In this document: positions 12,701-25,143 of the stretch, in pieces
Position numbering within the stretch: position 1 is the stretch's first letter
How the letters are laid out: each line of letters opens with the position of its first letter
Assembly (NCBI GenBank): GCA_025917655.1
Contig: CP084619.1
Span: 434,001-498,000 of the forward strand
Source: Chlorella sorokiniana
Taxonomy: Eukaryota; Chlorophyta; Trebouxiophyceae; Chlorellales; Chlorellaceae
DNA length: 64,000 nt
Direction of reading: 5' to 3'
Translations under genes and position numbers: made by a program
The notes under the pieces: generated by a model
What the model was told of the DNA's origin: nothing
Databases searched by the model: none
Seen by the model: the letters and a program-made list of their open reading frames with translations, nothing else

Positions 12701-13233
12701 CTGTGTGAGGGATGGATGGATGGCAGGGCAATTTGCCAGCTGCTCCATGCCCAGCCCCTGGGCCGGCTTGCGTACGGCCTGCACAACATGTTACTGCAAT
12801 AAGCCCATGCCATTGCAGCATACGTGCAGCGCCGGCTGTCGCACCGGCAAGTTCCATATTCGGACGATGCGCTGGCATCGCCGCATGTCACCGACGCTGG
12901 CAAAGAACAGGAGCTCGGTAATAGCTCGCCGGCGGGCAGCCTGCACCAGGAGAGGAAGGTAGCCAGTAAACTAAGAGCTGATTTGAGGCGCAATGGCTTG
13001 CAATTCCTAGCCTTGGTTCCTCCTGCATGCAAAAATGCAGCAGCGAGTGCAGGTAACAAAAATGACGCAATCACCGTGTCCCCATGGATTGATTGCGTAT
13101 CAAGGTACCGCCGCCTGCTGTGCTGCGTGTCATCACCACTATCCACCCCATTCGCGGGCGCATATGTGGAGGGCTTGATATCCAGGTTGCGCTCGCCGTC
13201 GTGCGCACTGGCGTCCATATCGACGGCGGCCAT
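9722..13233 (-). CDS. Ankyrin-repeat protein kinase, Raf-like/ILK (VIK-type)
   Basis: Cytosolic Ser/Thr kinase of the plant Raf-like group with N-terminal ankyrin repeats (integrin-linked-kinase-like, as in Arabidopsis VIK). Spliced exons give, in order: an acidic N-terminus from ATG 13233; AITELLFFASVGDMRRCQRI; TPLHLAASEGAYQVTEWLL (ankyrin, near 12470-12640); TPLEDAVRGEFREVAKLL; EIDPDSLEIMEKLGEGEFG (glycine loop, 11810-11880); LVAAKILKGS with the catalytic Lys; LAYLHH; PIIHRDLKPGNLML (catalytic loop, about 10920-10970); ADFGLSKTLP; SYRYMAPEVFRHEPYNSRVD; PYAGMDPVEAARQ; IARCWSPNPEDRPPFSEL. The product ends with GGCCAIS before TGA at 9722. Kinase motifs are complete, so it should be active. The exon before the last domain (about 9900) lacks an obvious acceptor. 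It faces AMMECR1 across about 600 bases. Confidence 0.85.
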
Positions 13234-13839
13234 GTACGCAAGCGCACCACCTCTCCCGGGCGCTGGGGCTTGTTGATCGGAGTCTTCAATCGCTCTCACG
13301 AGCCTGCAACTGCACGTGACCAGCTCACTAGGTGCCCACTGAGGTTGCGGTGGGTGCACGACGAAAAGTAAGACGCGCAGGAGTTTTGAAGAAAATGCCT
13401 ACGCAGCAAGCAACGAGCAACGGTGCGGGGACGGGGGACGGCGAGGGTCCAGTCGGGAAGGACAACCCGAAGGCGGCGTTGCCCACAAAGCAGAAGCAGC
13501 CTTAGAAGTTCGCTGTTGTTGCGTAGGTCCAAATGTTCGGCAGTGCCCTGGCAGAAAGGTACACCTTGCGGGACATTCAGAGGTGCTCCCTCTCACAGGC
13601 CTCAACGAGGGTCCACAGAATGTGGCGTGCGTATACAAAAATTGTACTTTCCAGGCTATCGGTTCGGGCTTGGGAGGCGGAGGTCGCCGCTTTTGCTTCC
13701 GCCAACTTTCCGCCCTTGTCAGCCTTCTAGCGCTGTACCGTAGGTGTCTTCTGACAGGAGCGGCTGGGTGGATATAGCTAGCTAGTTCAGGTTTCAGCGC
13801 CACCGCTTGCCTCCGCCGCTGCCAGGCTAGCGGCGGAGC
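13234..13839. other. Divergent intergenic region, kinase / AMMECR1
   Basis: Holds the 5' ends of two outward-pointing genes and probably both promoters. No TATA box or conserved coding pattern could be supported. Confidence 0.5.
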
Positions 13840-14943
13840 TTGGCAGCCTTGATGGCCAAGGCAGTTGTCCCAGAACAGCAGCCTTCTGCAGGCGTGACAC
13901 ATGTGATACACGCATTTGATGTCCTCTGCAACCAGCTGTCAGGCTTGCCTTCCTTGCCACAGCCTGGCTTTGAAGACGCTGTCTGGTGGGTCTGTGCAGG
14001 TGTGAACCGAAGTACTCTCTGCCTCAATAAGGCATGCCTTGCTGATGCCATGCAGCCCCTATTTGTCAGCTGGCATAAAAGCAGCCGCTTGGACGGGGAT
14101 TATCGCTTGCGCGGTTGCATCGGCACATTGGAGCCGCGACCGCTGCACTCTGCTGTGCGCGACTATGCGCTGACGAGGTGCGTTGCCACAGCACAGCATC
14201 GCCCCTTACGGTATGGTAATCGTGGGCCAGAAGAATCACTCTGAGTTTGTTATGGCGCCCTGCCTCCTCAGAATTTGCGTGCTGCTTGTTGCAGCGCCCT
14301 GCAAGATCGCCGTTTCAACCCCATTCGGGCAGCAGAGCTGCCCTACCTGAGATGCACCGTTTCGGTGCTCAGCAACTTTGAGCACGCAGAAGGCTGGGAA
14401 GATTGGGAGGTTGGAACGCATGGTGCGTGTTCAGTTTTGCTGGTCCTGTTGCTGCAGCTGATGCCTTGGAAGAGGTCGCTCTGAGCTGCAAGCAAGGCTA
14501 CGATGTGTTCTTGGTGCAGGCCTCATCATTGAGTTTATGGACCCACAGACAGGCGGCCGCCGAACCGCGACGTTCCTCCCAGACGTGGCGGCGCACGAGG
14601 GGTGGGACAAGCAACAGGTGCGCATGCGCAAGGCAAGCGCGGAGGTGATCAACCGCGTTGTCGCTTTGATGTCCCTCTCCCTCACTCTGCACTTTACTGT
14701 TGCCGGAGTTGTTACTCCCTGAAAGTGCGCATTGCCCCCTTGCAGACCATGGACCACCTGATTCGCAAGGCCGGCTTCTTGGGCCCCGCCGTGATGGTAC
14801 GCAACGCGCTGCGAATCACACGTTACCAGTCAACGACCTACTCCCTGACATATGAAGAGTATAGCAAGCTCAAGGACAGTGCTCACGCAGGAAAGGGAGC
14901 CCCCTGCCAGCAAACTCTCATTACTGTTGCAGCTGCTAAATAA
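13840..14943 (+). CDS. AMMECR1: AMMECR1-domain protein
   Basis: Homologue of AMMECR1, a domain conserved in all three domains of life whose biochemical role is still poorly defined. Five exons join cleanly: 13840-13980, 14056-14177, 14295-14422, 14520-14617, 14746-14943. The family signature RLRGCIGT is present as DYRLRGCIGTLEPRPLHSAV; further blocks are PLFVSWHK, ELPYLRCTVSVLSNFEHAEG, WEDWEVGTHGLIIEF, RTATFLPDVAAHEGWD and IRKAGFLGPAVM, ending in TRYQSTTYSLTYEEYSKLK. All splice phases agree, so the gene looks intact. ATGs at 13840 and 13852 are both possible starts. I see no targeting peptide, which suggests a cytosolic or nuclear protein. Confidence 0.92.
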
Positions 14944-15773
14944 AAAGACTGGAAGCAGTAGGCTGGCATTTATGCCCCAAACACTGTGCACACGCCCTGC
15001 TCCATATAACCCTCCCTAATCCCTGGACTGACTGTATTCTTGCAATCCCTTGTTGTACATAAGACGTTGATCGCCTTGGCTTTCCGTGGGAGCCTTGCAA
15101 CGCTCCTGCAAACTGTTGCTGCTGCTGCTCCCTGAGGGCGGTGCAGGCTGTGCCTCGTAACCTCCTCCGCTCCATGACCACCCAGTCAGGATGGGCCTCC
15201 CTGTTGGACGTGTGACCTGCGCCTGAATGCTCCGACCGTGTTTGTGAAGACAGGCTGGGCAAGTGCCGCCATTTCAGCGAGCCTGTGCTTCAGCAGGTAG
15301 CATCAGTTGATCGCCTCCATTGGAGGATTCCGTGCGGATTCAATCCGGGCGCTAAGGACCTCGTGAACATATTAACCCTTGCATCACTGCTGCGACGGTG
15401 TAACCCATGGTGTTGTGAGAACTTGGAGAGCGGCATGTGGACGTGCTGTTGCTGACAGAACTTGTTTCTTTGATTGCCTGTTGTCATTCAATCGTGACCG
15501 TTAAGCGAAAACACGGCAAGGTCGATGCCTGAGGCATTTGTCCAGGAAGTTCTGATCATCAGTGCCACTTACGAACCTCGAAACATGCCCTCCACGGTCA
15601 TACACGGTCCCACCCACATGCGCCATTCACCCACATGCGCCACCCACATCCGGCCACGTCGGATGACCACAATCTTTGGCTGAGCCCACGCCGAGCAGGG
15701 GATTTGGGGAGTAAACTCTGCCTTGCCGGGCGCCATTCACGCGGTAGGAGCTTGCAAGTGTATCTTGAACAAA
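14944..15773. other. Intergenic: AMMECR1 3' end and LHC promoter
   Basis: No coding pattern. It should contain the 3' UTR of AMMECR1 and the promoter and leader of the light-harvesting gene. A CA-rich near-repeat (acccacatgcgccattc / acccacatgcgccaccc) lies at about 15610-15645. Confidence 0.5.
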
Positions 15774-17550
15774 ATGCAGGCTGCTCTGAGCGCCAAGACC
15801 GCTGTTGCGGGCACCCGCGTGGTGAGAACTGAGCACCCGGGGGATGCGGTGGCCTGTTGGGAGGCGATTTGATTGATGGACAGTGACAGGGGCGCCATCC
15901 CGGCGGAGGCTACAGCGACAGGGCACTCGCCTGGCCGATAGCGATGGAGGCAATGGAGGGGTCGCTGCTTCAGCTGCACAGGAGCCCTGTGGTGCTGTGT
16001 GCAATTGCAGTCTGCAGTGTGAGACCATCAGAGGCTGATGGCAGCGACCTCGTGCCCCTCCTGCAGGTGGCCAAGACCACCAGCCGCAGCAGCGCCCGGG
16101 CCAGCACGGTGAGCCGCCCTTGTTGCTTTGCACAGACAGCGATAATGTTGAAACGAATCTGTTCGCATCTTTAGCCGTTTGTGCATGTCCCACAACGTGA
16201 CTGAGCTGTGCAGGTTGTGCGTGCCGAGCGCGCCATGTGGGTGCCCGGCGCCGCCTCCCCTAGCTACCTCAAGGTGAGCACGTGAGCAGCGCGTGCCTCG
16301 TGCGCCTTTATACGGCCCTTCAATCAGCTGGCTCACCGGGCTGCTGCTTGTTGTGTTCGCAGGGCGAGCTGGCCGGCGACTACGGCTTTGACCCCATGGG
16401 CCTGGGCGCCAACCCGGAGCGCCTGACGTGAGCTGTGTGGTCCAACGGCATGCGGCGCTGCGGATGCTGCTTCCCTCTTTTTGCCCCTGCTCATCGCCTG
16501 GCTTCATCGTGTCCCCTTGCGCAGCTGGTACCGCCAGGCGGAGCTGCAGAACGCGCGCTGGGCCATGCTGGGCGTGGCGGGCATCCTGGGCCAGGAGATC
16601 ATCAACCCTGAGCAGTGGTGGTACTCTGCCGGCATGCCTGAGAACCTGCCCTCCTTTGACGGCAACAAGGTCAACATGGGTGAGCCACGCTGCGGGTTGG
16701 GGGCTGGTATGCTGGCGTTTCTCGCTTCGCACCCTCAGTTCCCCACTGCCACAAACCGCTGGCGAGATTGTTGGCCTAGCACCCTGTTCTGCGCTGGCAG
16801 TCGGTTCAAAGTGACATTGCATCCCCCTGCCCCCCCCCCCGCCGCCGCCGCGCAGGCGGCATCCTGGCCTGGGAGTTCCTGCTGATGCACTTTGTGGAGG
16901 TGCGCCGCTGGCAGGACATCCGCAAGAAGGACTCGGTGAATGCCGACCCCTTCAACCCCAACCTCAAGGTGCCCAACCCCGAGCTGGGCTACCCCGGCGG
17001 CCCCTTCGACCCCCTGGGCTTCTCCAAGGGCAACTTCAAGGAGGCCCAGACCAAGGAGATCAAGAACGGCCGCCTTGCCATGGTTGCGTTTGTCGGGTTC
17101 ACCATCCAGGCACAGGCCACGGGCAAGGGGCCCCTGGCCAACCTGACCGATCACCTGTCCGCGCCCTTCAGCAACAACGTCACCGCCAACATTGGCCACT
17201 GCATGGTGCCCACTTCCGTGGACATCCAGGTGGGGTCAGGGGCTGCCTTACTTGGTACTGAGGCCATCAAATCTCTGATACAAGCATGGCATATTGAACG
17301 TGTTGTTCATGAACGATTCATTGCCAGAATACGCTGCCTGTTGCTGATCACTTTCTTGCTCTGCCTCTCCTTTGCAGGGTCTGACGCTGCCGCTGTCCTG
17401 CCTGTGGCCTGGTGAGTTTTTGTTCTCGCTTCTACTGTGCAAGTCCAGCGGACTGGCAAGCCGGTGCAGAGTTGCTCGCTGCCTTAGCAGAAGGTGCTTA
17501 CACAGCATGCCCCACCCCACCTTCATGTTGCAGGCCAGCAGATGGTTTGA
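15774..17550 (+). CDS. Light-harvesting chlorophyll a/b-binding protein, LHCI (Lhca) type
   Basis: Antenna protein of the thylakoid membrane, binding chlorophyll a/b and carotenoid, most like photosystem I Lhca proteins. Eight exons fit in phase: 15774-15821, 16067-16108, 16214-16273, 16363-16427, 16525-16679, 16856-17229, 17378-17411, 17534-17550. A chloroplast transit peptide starts [16 protein letters not shown]. The mature part shows [11 protein letters not shown], helix 1 with [20 protein letters not shown] (the LHC ExxNxRWAM motif), helix 2 [19 protein letters not shown], and helix 3 with [15 protein letters not shown] (ExxxGRLAM). It ends CLWPGQQMV. Paired Glu/Arg charges and chlorophyll-ligand residues are in place. 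All introns are GT-AG. Photosystem I assignment rests on overall pattern; which Lhca is not settled. Confidence 0.93.
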
Positions 17551-18038
17551 GGCCCCGGCATGGATGGCTCGCCACCCCTTGTGTACCTTATTGCTTCCCG
17601 CTCTTGTTTGCTCCTTCCTGGGGCCCCGTGTGTGGATGCACACGCCAGGAACCCCACCACCTTCCGCTCTGCGCCCCTGAGAAGAATCCCCAAAATTTGT
17701 TTCCGCCCAGCCCTTGAGCTTGTGGTAACGTCAATCCGCTGATCTGATCCAGGGGCTGCCACATCCAGTGCCAGCTCTGTCTGCAAAGGGCAGCACAAGG
17801 GTGGGATGTTGCAAAGGGGTCTCCACTGCTGAGCATCAGCTCCACCCAAAACTGTCCTGATTCAGGCGTTGATCTGTTGCTAAGTGCCTGACTAGGGACT
17901 AGACATGCAGGGAGCAGGCTCATCCTTGATGCCTGCTTGCGTTTGAGGGCAGGCATCGGCACGGCACCGTGCACAGAACGTGCCTTGTGGCCTTCGAGCT
18001 GCCACTGCCCCACGACGAAGGCACATGTTGCGAGCTTG
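17551..18038. other. Convergent intergenic region, LHC / GT47
   Basis: 3' ends of two genes meet here. No further gene is supported; open frames through it are unspliced chance reading frames. Confidence 0.5.
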
Positions 18039-21000
18039 TCATTGTGTGGCATGGCTAAGACGTCTCGCACGTGCTTTGCGCCGATAAGATGGTGCATCAA
18101 TTTGAAATGAGAGGCAGTGCGGCAATGCCAGCAGAGAGGGGTGCCTGGCAGCAAGACAAGCTGCCATCACTGCAAGGCTACTGTGTTGGCTCTTGTTGCT
18201 CAGTTGCCACGGTGTTCTCGTCAGGGGCTCCCCTTGTTCCTTCTTCGCTGCGTCCCCGCCGCCGTTGGCTGCCTCGTCCTTCTCCGATGCATTGACATTG
18301 TCCTTGGGCGTCTCTGGCTCCTCTGCCCGCTTGGCCTCCCCAGCCAGCTTTGGCGCCTCTTTGCGCGGATTTTGGGCGGGATCAGGGTGCTCCTGCGGCT
18401 GCTTGGCTGCGTCCTCGGCAGGGTTGGGTCCCTCTTTCGCCTTGCGCTCCACATCACTGCCAGCGGCTGCTTTGCGGCTCCTGTCTGCTGCTGCAGCCTG
18501 TGGCTTGGCAGGCCCCCGGGTGTGGGGAATGCGCGAGTACAGCCACGCATAAATCACCTGCAGAACAAGACATGCCCACTTGTTTCCAGCACACTGGGCC
18601 GCAACTAGTACAATGAGACAGAGGGGTTCGCTGTCCTTATGTGCCGCTGCTTACCCAGAGCCCTGCCCATAAGACCTTTACCCTTGAGTACAAGCACTTG
18701 CGGGCCATGCCTGCCGCCCCCCCGCTCATACACACCTCCATGGCATCCGCTTCAAAGGGGTTGTAGTCTCGTTCCGGGTGTGGCAACGACGCGGGCTCGC
18801 TCGAGTTGTCGCCAGCCTTGCGGCGCTCGTCCTCCATGAACCGCTTGGTGAGGTTGCCATACGGGAGGTATCCTGTGTAGGCCCACCTGCAGTGCGGGAC
18901 GGCGGGATGGTACAAGGCAGTACGGATCAGGTAGCGCATGACGCAATTTCAGGGAGCGGCGGTTGGGGGGCTAAGCAACAGCACAGGCACACTGCGGCCC
19001 ACAACCACGAGAGCTCGAGGGGCCGCACGGCAGCGCTCACTTGCGCCACAGCACTGCTAGCCCCCGCTGCTTGGAGGTGATGTCTTCTTGGGGCACAGCC
19101 TTGAGGATTTCGGGCACACGCTTCATGTCAGCTTCCGCGATGCGGATGGCAAAGGTGTCAAAGTCCAGGATGGACTCAAAGCCGAGGTGCACATTGTCCT
19201 GGATGATGACCGGGATGCAGCTGAAGGGAAAGGGAAGGAGGTTGAGAGAAAGAAGGGGTCAATGATGATGAAAGGCAAGCGAGCAAGGCAAAGAGGCAAG
19301 CGCTGTGTGCAAGCCAGGGCTCAGCGAGGCACAGGTTGCGGCCAGCAATGTGAGCCAGCACAGTGCACGAAAGGACACGGAGGGCCGCACTGCTTCGCAG
19401 AACTGGGCAGCGTGCAGCTGCACCCCATTGCAAGCCCTCCTCCCCTCCCTAGTGCCAAAGTCATGTGGCGCCCGCGTGCGCCCCACCCGTGGTGCACAGC
19501 ATCCTCAAAGCGTGGCGAAAAGCCGTCTCCAGGCAATACGAAGCAGAAGATGGAGGACGCCAATGTCTCAGTGTACCCGCGCTCCTCCAGGCCTGGCGGG
19601 TTGCCCTGCCCAATCCAGATGCCGTGCGTCTCCCACCACTTCTCACCGCCTACATAGTGGCCACCAGGTTGCGTGTGCATAGGAGGGAGTGGCCAGTGCA
19701 GAATGCACAGAGGGTGGGGGTGTGTTCCGCCATATTATGCTAAGGGAAGTGGGCGTAGAAAGGCACCGCTGCAGGCGGGGGGAAGCAGCGACGGCGTGTG
19801 GGCCCAGCGGCTGCCCCGCCAGGCGGCGCTCACGGCATAGGTTCTCCAGTGTCTGGCGGATGCCGCGGCTGTACCGTGGGTTGTTCTGCTGCGTGCGCCC
19901 TGTAATGGCAGGGCGCAAGCGGGCAGGGCTCCTTTTCAAGCGCTGGTGTGCTGTTGGCGGTGCATTGCTGGGCTGATGCCGCAGGCAACGGCACTGTTAA
20001 GCCACAAGGCCCCATGCAGTTGGTCACACCAGCAATGACGAAATGGCCCCACCGCCTGCCTGTCTGCTGGCCACCTACCTTTGAAGAAAGCAAAGATGGA
20101 GCGCTCGCGTGCCGGGCGCCCACCAGCGGCGACGCCCGATACTTTTGCGCGCTGGTCATGGGCGGGATGACCAGGTCCTGTACGATCAGTGGGAAATCAA
20201 GGGCGCGAGGGGAAGCAGATCAACAGTCGAGGAGGTGTGCAGGCTCACTGAGAGCAGCACTGCCACACGCGCTGACCACGGCTAGCACACCGCTGAAATG
20301 CTTCATCGCTGCGACCCGCTGCCACCACTAACAGATACCGCCACACCTTTTCCGGATCGTAGCACGGAAAGTCGCCCAGCTTGTCCTGGGTTCCCTCAGG
20401 CATGTACAAGGGGTGGCTGCAGGGGCACCCAGTGATGGGAGAGAGGGTTCGCAACCACGGCTTGTAGTCTCTGTTGAGGGCGCAGAAGCTGCCCAGGCGC
20501 CAAACAACAGCGGTGCAGGGTGTGTGCATGCAAGTGCCTGACCTGGCAAGCGCGCGCGCCCCCCCAAAAAAACACACACACACACACCTGGCCACGAAAG
20601 TGTAGTTGTCGGGTCCATACCCTGTGCTGCTGACGTGTCCGGCATCCATGCGCCCCCAGTGCGTCAGCAGGATGGCTGAGCGCAGCACCGCCGGAAGCCA
20701 GCAGGAGCCCTCGTCATGGGTCTGTTTTCCAGCCCAACGGGGGGGCAGGTGGGTTGATTCTCAGTTGTTATAGCAGAAAGCCCAGAAATGGAGGATTGAA
20801 TAACAGTGAAGAGCGGGAAAGTGAAAGAAACCCTTGTTTGTTCCGTCACCTGCAGCACAATGTGGTCCCGCCCCCGTGGCGGTCCCACCAAGGAAAGTGG
20901 GAGCGGATCCAGGCGTGCGCCTCAATGAGCATGTTGACGGCGCCATGCACGCGCGGGATGTCTGCCAGGTTGGGGGCCACAGACAGGGAGAGGGTGGACG

Positions 21001-24000
21001 GAGGCGAAACGAGAGAGTCGCACACTTGAAGGCCGCTAGGGCAGCGCAGTACATCGGGCAGCGTAATGAGGGGACCTGTCCAACAGCACAGGTAAAGCAC
21101 GCATCACCCCGCAGCCGCATGACGCCGTCGCGGCGGCGGTACGGCAGGGGCAGCATGCAGCGCGCAGCGGGGCGCACTGTGGAAAGAATGGAAGAAAGGC
21201 GAGTCGCTGAAACCTGCGGGTGCGGCAAGCGAGCAACTCTCAGGGGTGTTGAGAGTGTGGGTAGGAAACCTTAACACTACACCGGTGACACTTGCTGCCT
21301 GCTGCCCCCGTGCGCTTGTCGCATCAAGGCGGGCAAGGGCATCAGCCAGCTCAAGCAGGGGAACGCAGCTCAGCAGAAGCAGAGGCCCCACCATGTATGG
21401 GGTGCAGGTAGCATGAGCTGTAAACCTGCGATAAAGAGGGTGACCAGCCTGCAGAGTGAGAGTCACTGCAGTTGACGGAGGAGTGCGGAACGGCACTTAG
21501 TGTCGCTCACAGGGATATAAAAGAGGTCGGCCTCCTCGGGGTCGAGCGTTCGGTGTCTGCTCTGCAGCAGCGCTTCGTGCAGCGCCGTCTCAGCCACTGC
21601 ACCAGGCAGCGGCAGCGGCGTGAGGGTTGTGGGAGCCGGCAGAGCAGACCAGGGATGTCCCGTTGCCTTGACCAGTTGAAGACAAGATCAGTGCGGCTTG
21701 CCGCTGTCATTCCCAGTGTGGCATTACTGGGGCAACGCCTTCACTATCATGACCGCACAACTCAGTCACACTACAAACTTCATTTGCCCACCACACACAA
21801 GCACACACCACCACAGCCCCTCCCCCCAGCCCACCATAGCCCCAGCCATCGTTCCAGATGGAGGAGTTGTCGGAGCGGAAGAGGCGGTGCACGCAAGTGC
21901 CGTGGTCCACGCGGTACTGCAGCATCACCGCGTTGAAGATTGCGGGAAGTTCGTACCTGCAGCACCATGGCATCCCGGTCGTAGCGGCGGACGCCCCTTG
22001 ATCAAAGCGTCCCGAGGACGTTTCAGCCAGCCGACATGTCAGCATCCCCCCCCTTGCCAGCAGCTGGAAGAAGGTGTAAATCGATGGCAATTGCTCCATC
22101 CAGGCCCCTGCCTGCACCACCCCTGCCCCGAAACTGGCGCCCATCGAGCTCACACATAGATGAGGGGCCGCAGGCGTGTCTGCCCTGGCTCCACGTCGCG
22201 GGCTGCAGGTGTGTCTACAAGGCCCTCAATCCAGGGCCGCTCTCCCGCCTCGTAACCCGATGACCAGGCGGTGCCACTGGAGCGGTATGCACAGTCGTGA
22301 CCCCACCACCCCGTGTGGCACTGGCAAAATCCAAGGTTGCATTCCCCATGGCCTGGGTGTGGGGGGTTGGGGTGGGGCGGGGGCCAGCGGACTCGTCTGT
22401 TGTCAGGAGGGGTAAGAGGACCGAAGCAAACACAAAGTTGGGGGAGGAAGGGGGGGGCAGACAGGCAGGCGGCATCATTTGTGCGCAGCACTCCGCGCAC
22501 CATTACACTGGTTTGGGCAGAACGCCTCGCGGTACTGATCGCAGTACTCGCCGCCATACCCGTCCTGCAGCAGTACATGGCAGCGTTGGACAGCACACAT
22601 CACTGCCACACGCAAAGCTTTGGGCGTGGCCTGCGGGCGGACGGCTGGCCCCTGGGGATGAGCAGTCGGGCGCTGCTGGCAGCCCGTCTGCGCCGCCGCC
22701 GCACCAGGATGCAGGGGCATCGGAACTTGGGCTTGTCGGCGGTGCACCAGCCCTCTGGGCCCCACAGGTCCTCTGGATCCGTGTCGCCCCAGTCCATGTG
22801 GGCCGGGTCGCTCTTCTTGGGCTGCAAGGAGGGGGAAGGATCGGCACCCCAAATCAAGAGCTGCTTGAGTGCTGGCCACAGGCACTGGGTTCGTCACATG
22901 TGCTCCGTCGCAGGCGGGCCGCCCTGCAGCCCTGGCGGCGCTGGTCCGAATCAAAGGGCATGCAAGGTGGAAGCTGGCACCACACCTGGCAGTGCATGCC
23001 CAGCGGGCGGCCGCGGCGCGCCGGCGGGGTGCCTGCAGCGACAGGGCGTGCGTGTCAGCGAGAACACCAATTGACTCGCTGCGGCAGTGCCTGGGAACAA
23101 CCGCCTGGGCCAGCCGCAGGACTGCACGCGGCTGACCGGGTGGAGCGTCGGGTGGTGCCAGCTCGTGACCGTGTTTCCAAGTTGAGTTGCAGAAGCAGTA
23201 CCCTGCAGCAGTGGCAGCACCAATCCGCGCACCGGGGCACTTCACACACCATCCCCTCACCCTCGCTTCCCCACCCCCGCAGCAGGCAGAATGCTGCGGC
23301 TGCCCACGTGTCAGGCTCTTGGAGTCGGTTCCAGGGCAAGTCTTCAGGGCTGCTGACGACGCACAACACCCACCTATGTCCTCGTCGCACAGCTGGGCGC
23401 AGCGGGAGTTTAGCCCAGCCTGCTGGGTGAGGTCTGGGGCCGCGTCAAACGGCTCGAAGCCATGGGGGCGAACCCGCCAGCTGCATGGCCGCTGCATGAG
23501 GCAGCGAGGAGGGAGCAAGAGCCAGCGCATCCCGTGCTCAATGCCCAGTCACCCCGCACTACTTGCTGCGAGATGCACAGGGGCCCGCGGCTCCAGGTCA
23601 GCAGGCTTCAAGGGGTCCAAACCTCACCCTTAGCCGCGTAGTGCAGTCATCTCCTGTCCAGCCAGCCGGGCAACGGCACCTTCAGGAACGAAAACAGCAA
23701 AAATCGTTATGCTTCACTTGTTGATACCCCTTTTCAGCAAATCGTACTGGAATGGGACAAACCACTCACCAGCCAGCCAGATGGTCGCAGACCCCAACGA
23801 AATTGCACCTGAAGATCGTGAAACTCATGATAGTATCAATTTTTGGCAGCAAGCAGGAGCAGCATCACACAGCTGGGCATCAACAGCTCACCCCCAAAGG
23901 CAGGTTTTGTTGCCGGAAGGCGGCAGCTTGGCCGGGATGGGCTGCTGCTCATAATAGCCACGGCACCAACTGCCCTTGGTACCTGCACATCGCTTGTCTA

Positions 24001-24394
24001 CTTCCTCTTTGGACCAGAGCGGCTTGCTGTCTAAACCTGCCTGAAGAGCTGCTGCACTGTCATGGCCGGTGTCAAGGTTGCCGCCGCTATCGCTTCCGCC
24101 GCTGTCGACGGAACTAGCAGCTGCTGCGTCCATCGCGGCTGCCGAACGCACTTGCTGCACACAAGAAGCGTATGCAAGGCTGAGCTGGCTGGCGGAAGGA
24201 GGTCGCGGCCGCCAATACTTGCAACCCACCTGAGCGGCGCTGCTTAATACTGCAGTTGCAGCCCGTCTTTGTAACGTCCTATGTATGCCGGAGTGGTAAA
24301 CAGCGCCCACAATAAGCATCGGCAGCAACACCCGAAATAGGATTATGGCGGGCCTGGACTGGGCCCTGTGGCCCACCAGGCGGAAGTCAGCCAT
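18039..24394 (-). CDS. GT47 exostosin-family glycosyltransferase with EGF-like domains
   Basis: Predicted Golgi type II membrane glycosyltransferase. Exon 1 (23892-24394) starts MADFRLVGHRAQSRPA and carries one anchor, AIILFRVLLPMLIVGAVYH. Two EGF-like modules follow: CRCPAGWTGDDC (exon 23628-23679, joined in phase) and CPNQCNG...GECNLGFCQCHTGWWGHDC (about 22300-22560). Another Cys-rich exon (23374-23491) carries LNSRCAQLCDED. The exostosin domain runs from PLIYVYELPAIFNAVM (about 22160 down) through TALHEALLQSRHRTLDPEEA, DLFYIPV, the GRDHI block (about 20870), THWGRMDAGH, KPWLRTLSPITG, SSIFCFVLPGDGFSPRFEDA and CIPVIIQDNVHLGFESILDF (about 19200). The last exon reads into a long Ala/Lys/Glu-rich tail; its end at 18039 is the longest open frame, not a proven stop. 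EGF-bearing GT47 proteins are common in chlorophytes; sugar and acceptor are unknown. Confidence 0.82.
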
Positions 24395-25143
24395 GACGGC
24401 TGAAAAGTAAGTACGCAGCGGTCGCCCTGCAGCGCACAAACCGGGCCCCGCTAGCCTCCAGCGAGGCGGCGGGATGCGTTGAACATGCTTCCCATTGCAG
24501 ATTGCCAAGGGCCCCATTACTGAAGCTCAGTCGTATACTCAGTGATTGCCTGCTGTCTAACCTCAGACCCACCTCAGATCAAATCCGGAACACATCTTCA
24601 TTGAGTAGCCCTGGCTCGACTGACAGGGGCTGCAGCGTCAAAGCCGCGAGGGTTTTGCTTTCAGATGGGTACCAAATATGTGATTCCATGGTTGCAAAAT
24701 TCCAGCTGGTTCAAATCAAGGGGGCGGGGGGTTGGTGGGGGTGGTGTGTGTGTGTGTGTGGGGGAGGGGGCGGGGGGCGGGGGCGCGCTCTGGCGGGCGG
24801 GGCTCGCAGGGCGACAGCGGGCACGGGAGGAGAGGTACTCTGGCAAACAGCAAATGGAAGGGGCTGAACCGTTCACTGCTATGAATATTCTCCTGTCACT
24901 TGCAATTGACTTTGATTGATTGACTTGATGCATCGTTGCGCGGCTGGAGGCACCTTTCAGGTACCGCAGTGAGGTTTGGTGGTGATTCTGTTTGCAAGTC
25001 TGATGCTGTTGAATTTGCAGCCGAAAGCGCTTTCGTAAAGCTTCTCCGACGCCAGGCTAGAGCCCGCCTACCTGCCGAGGGTTGAAAGCTTTGTGCGCTG
25101 TGGGATCCATGTCCTGAACGATCTTGAAGAATTCAATCGCCGC
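24395..25143. other. Divergent intergenic region with G-rich tract
   Basis: Lies between the outward-pointing GT47 and SGNH genes. A G/GT-rich strand-asymmetric tract runs from about 24718 to 24800. No gene supported. Confidence 0.5.

Noticed and set aside
22297-23430. A 377-codon plus-strand frame
   Set aside because: Antisense shadow of the EGF-containing exons of GT47; composition is low-complexity.
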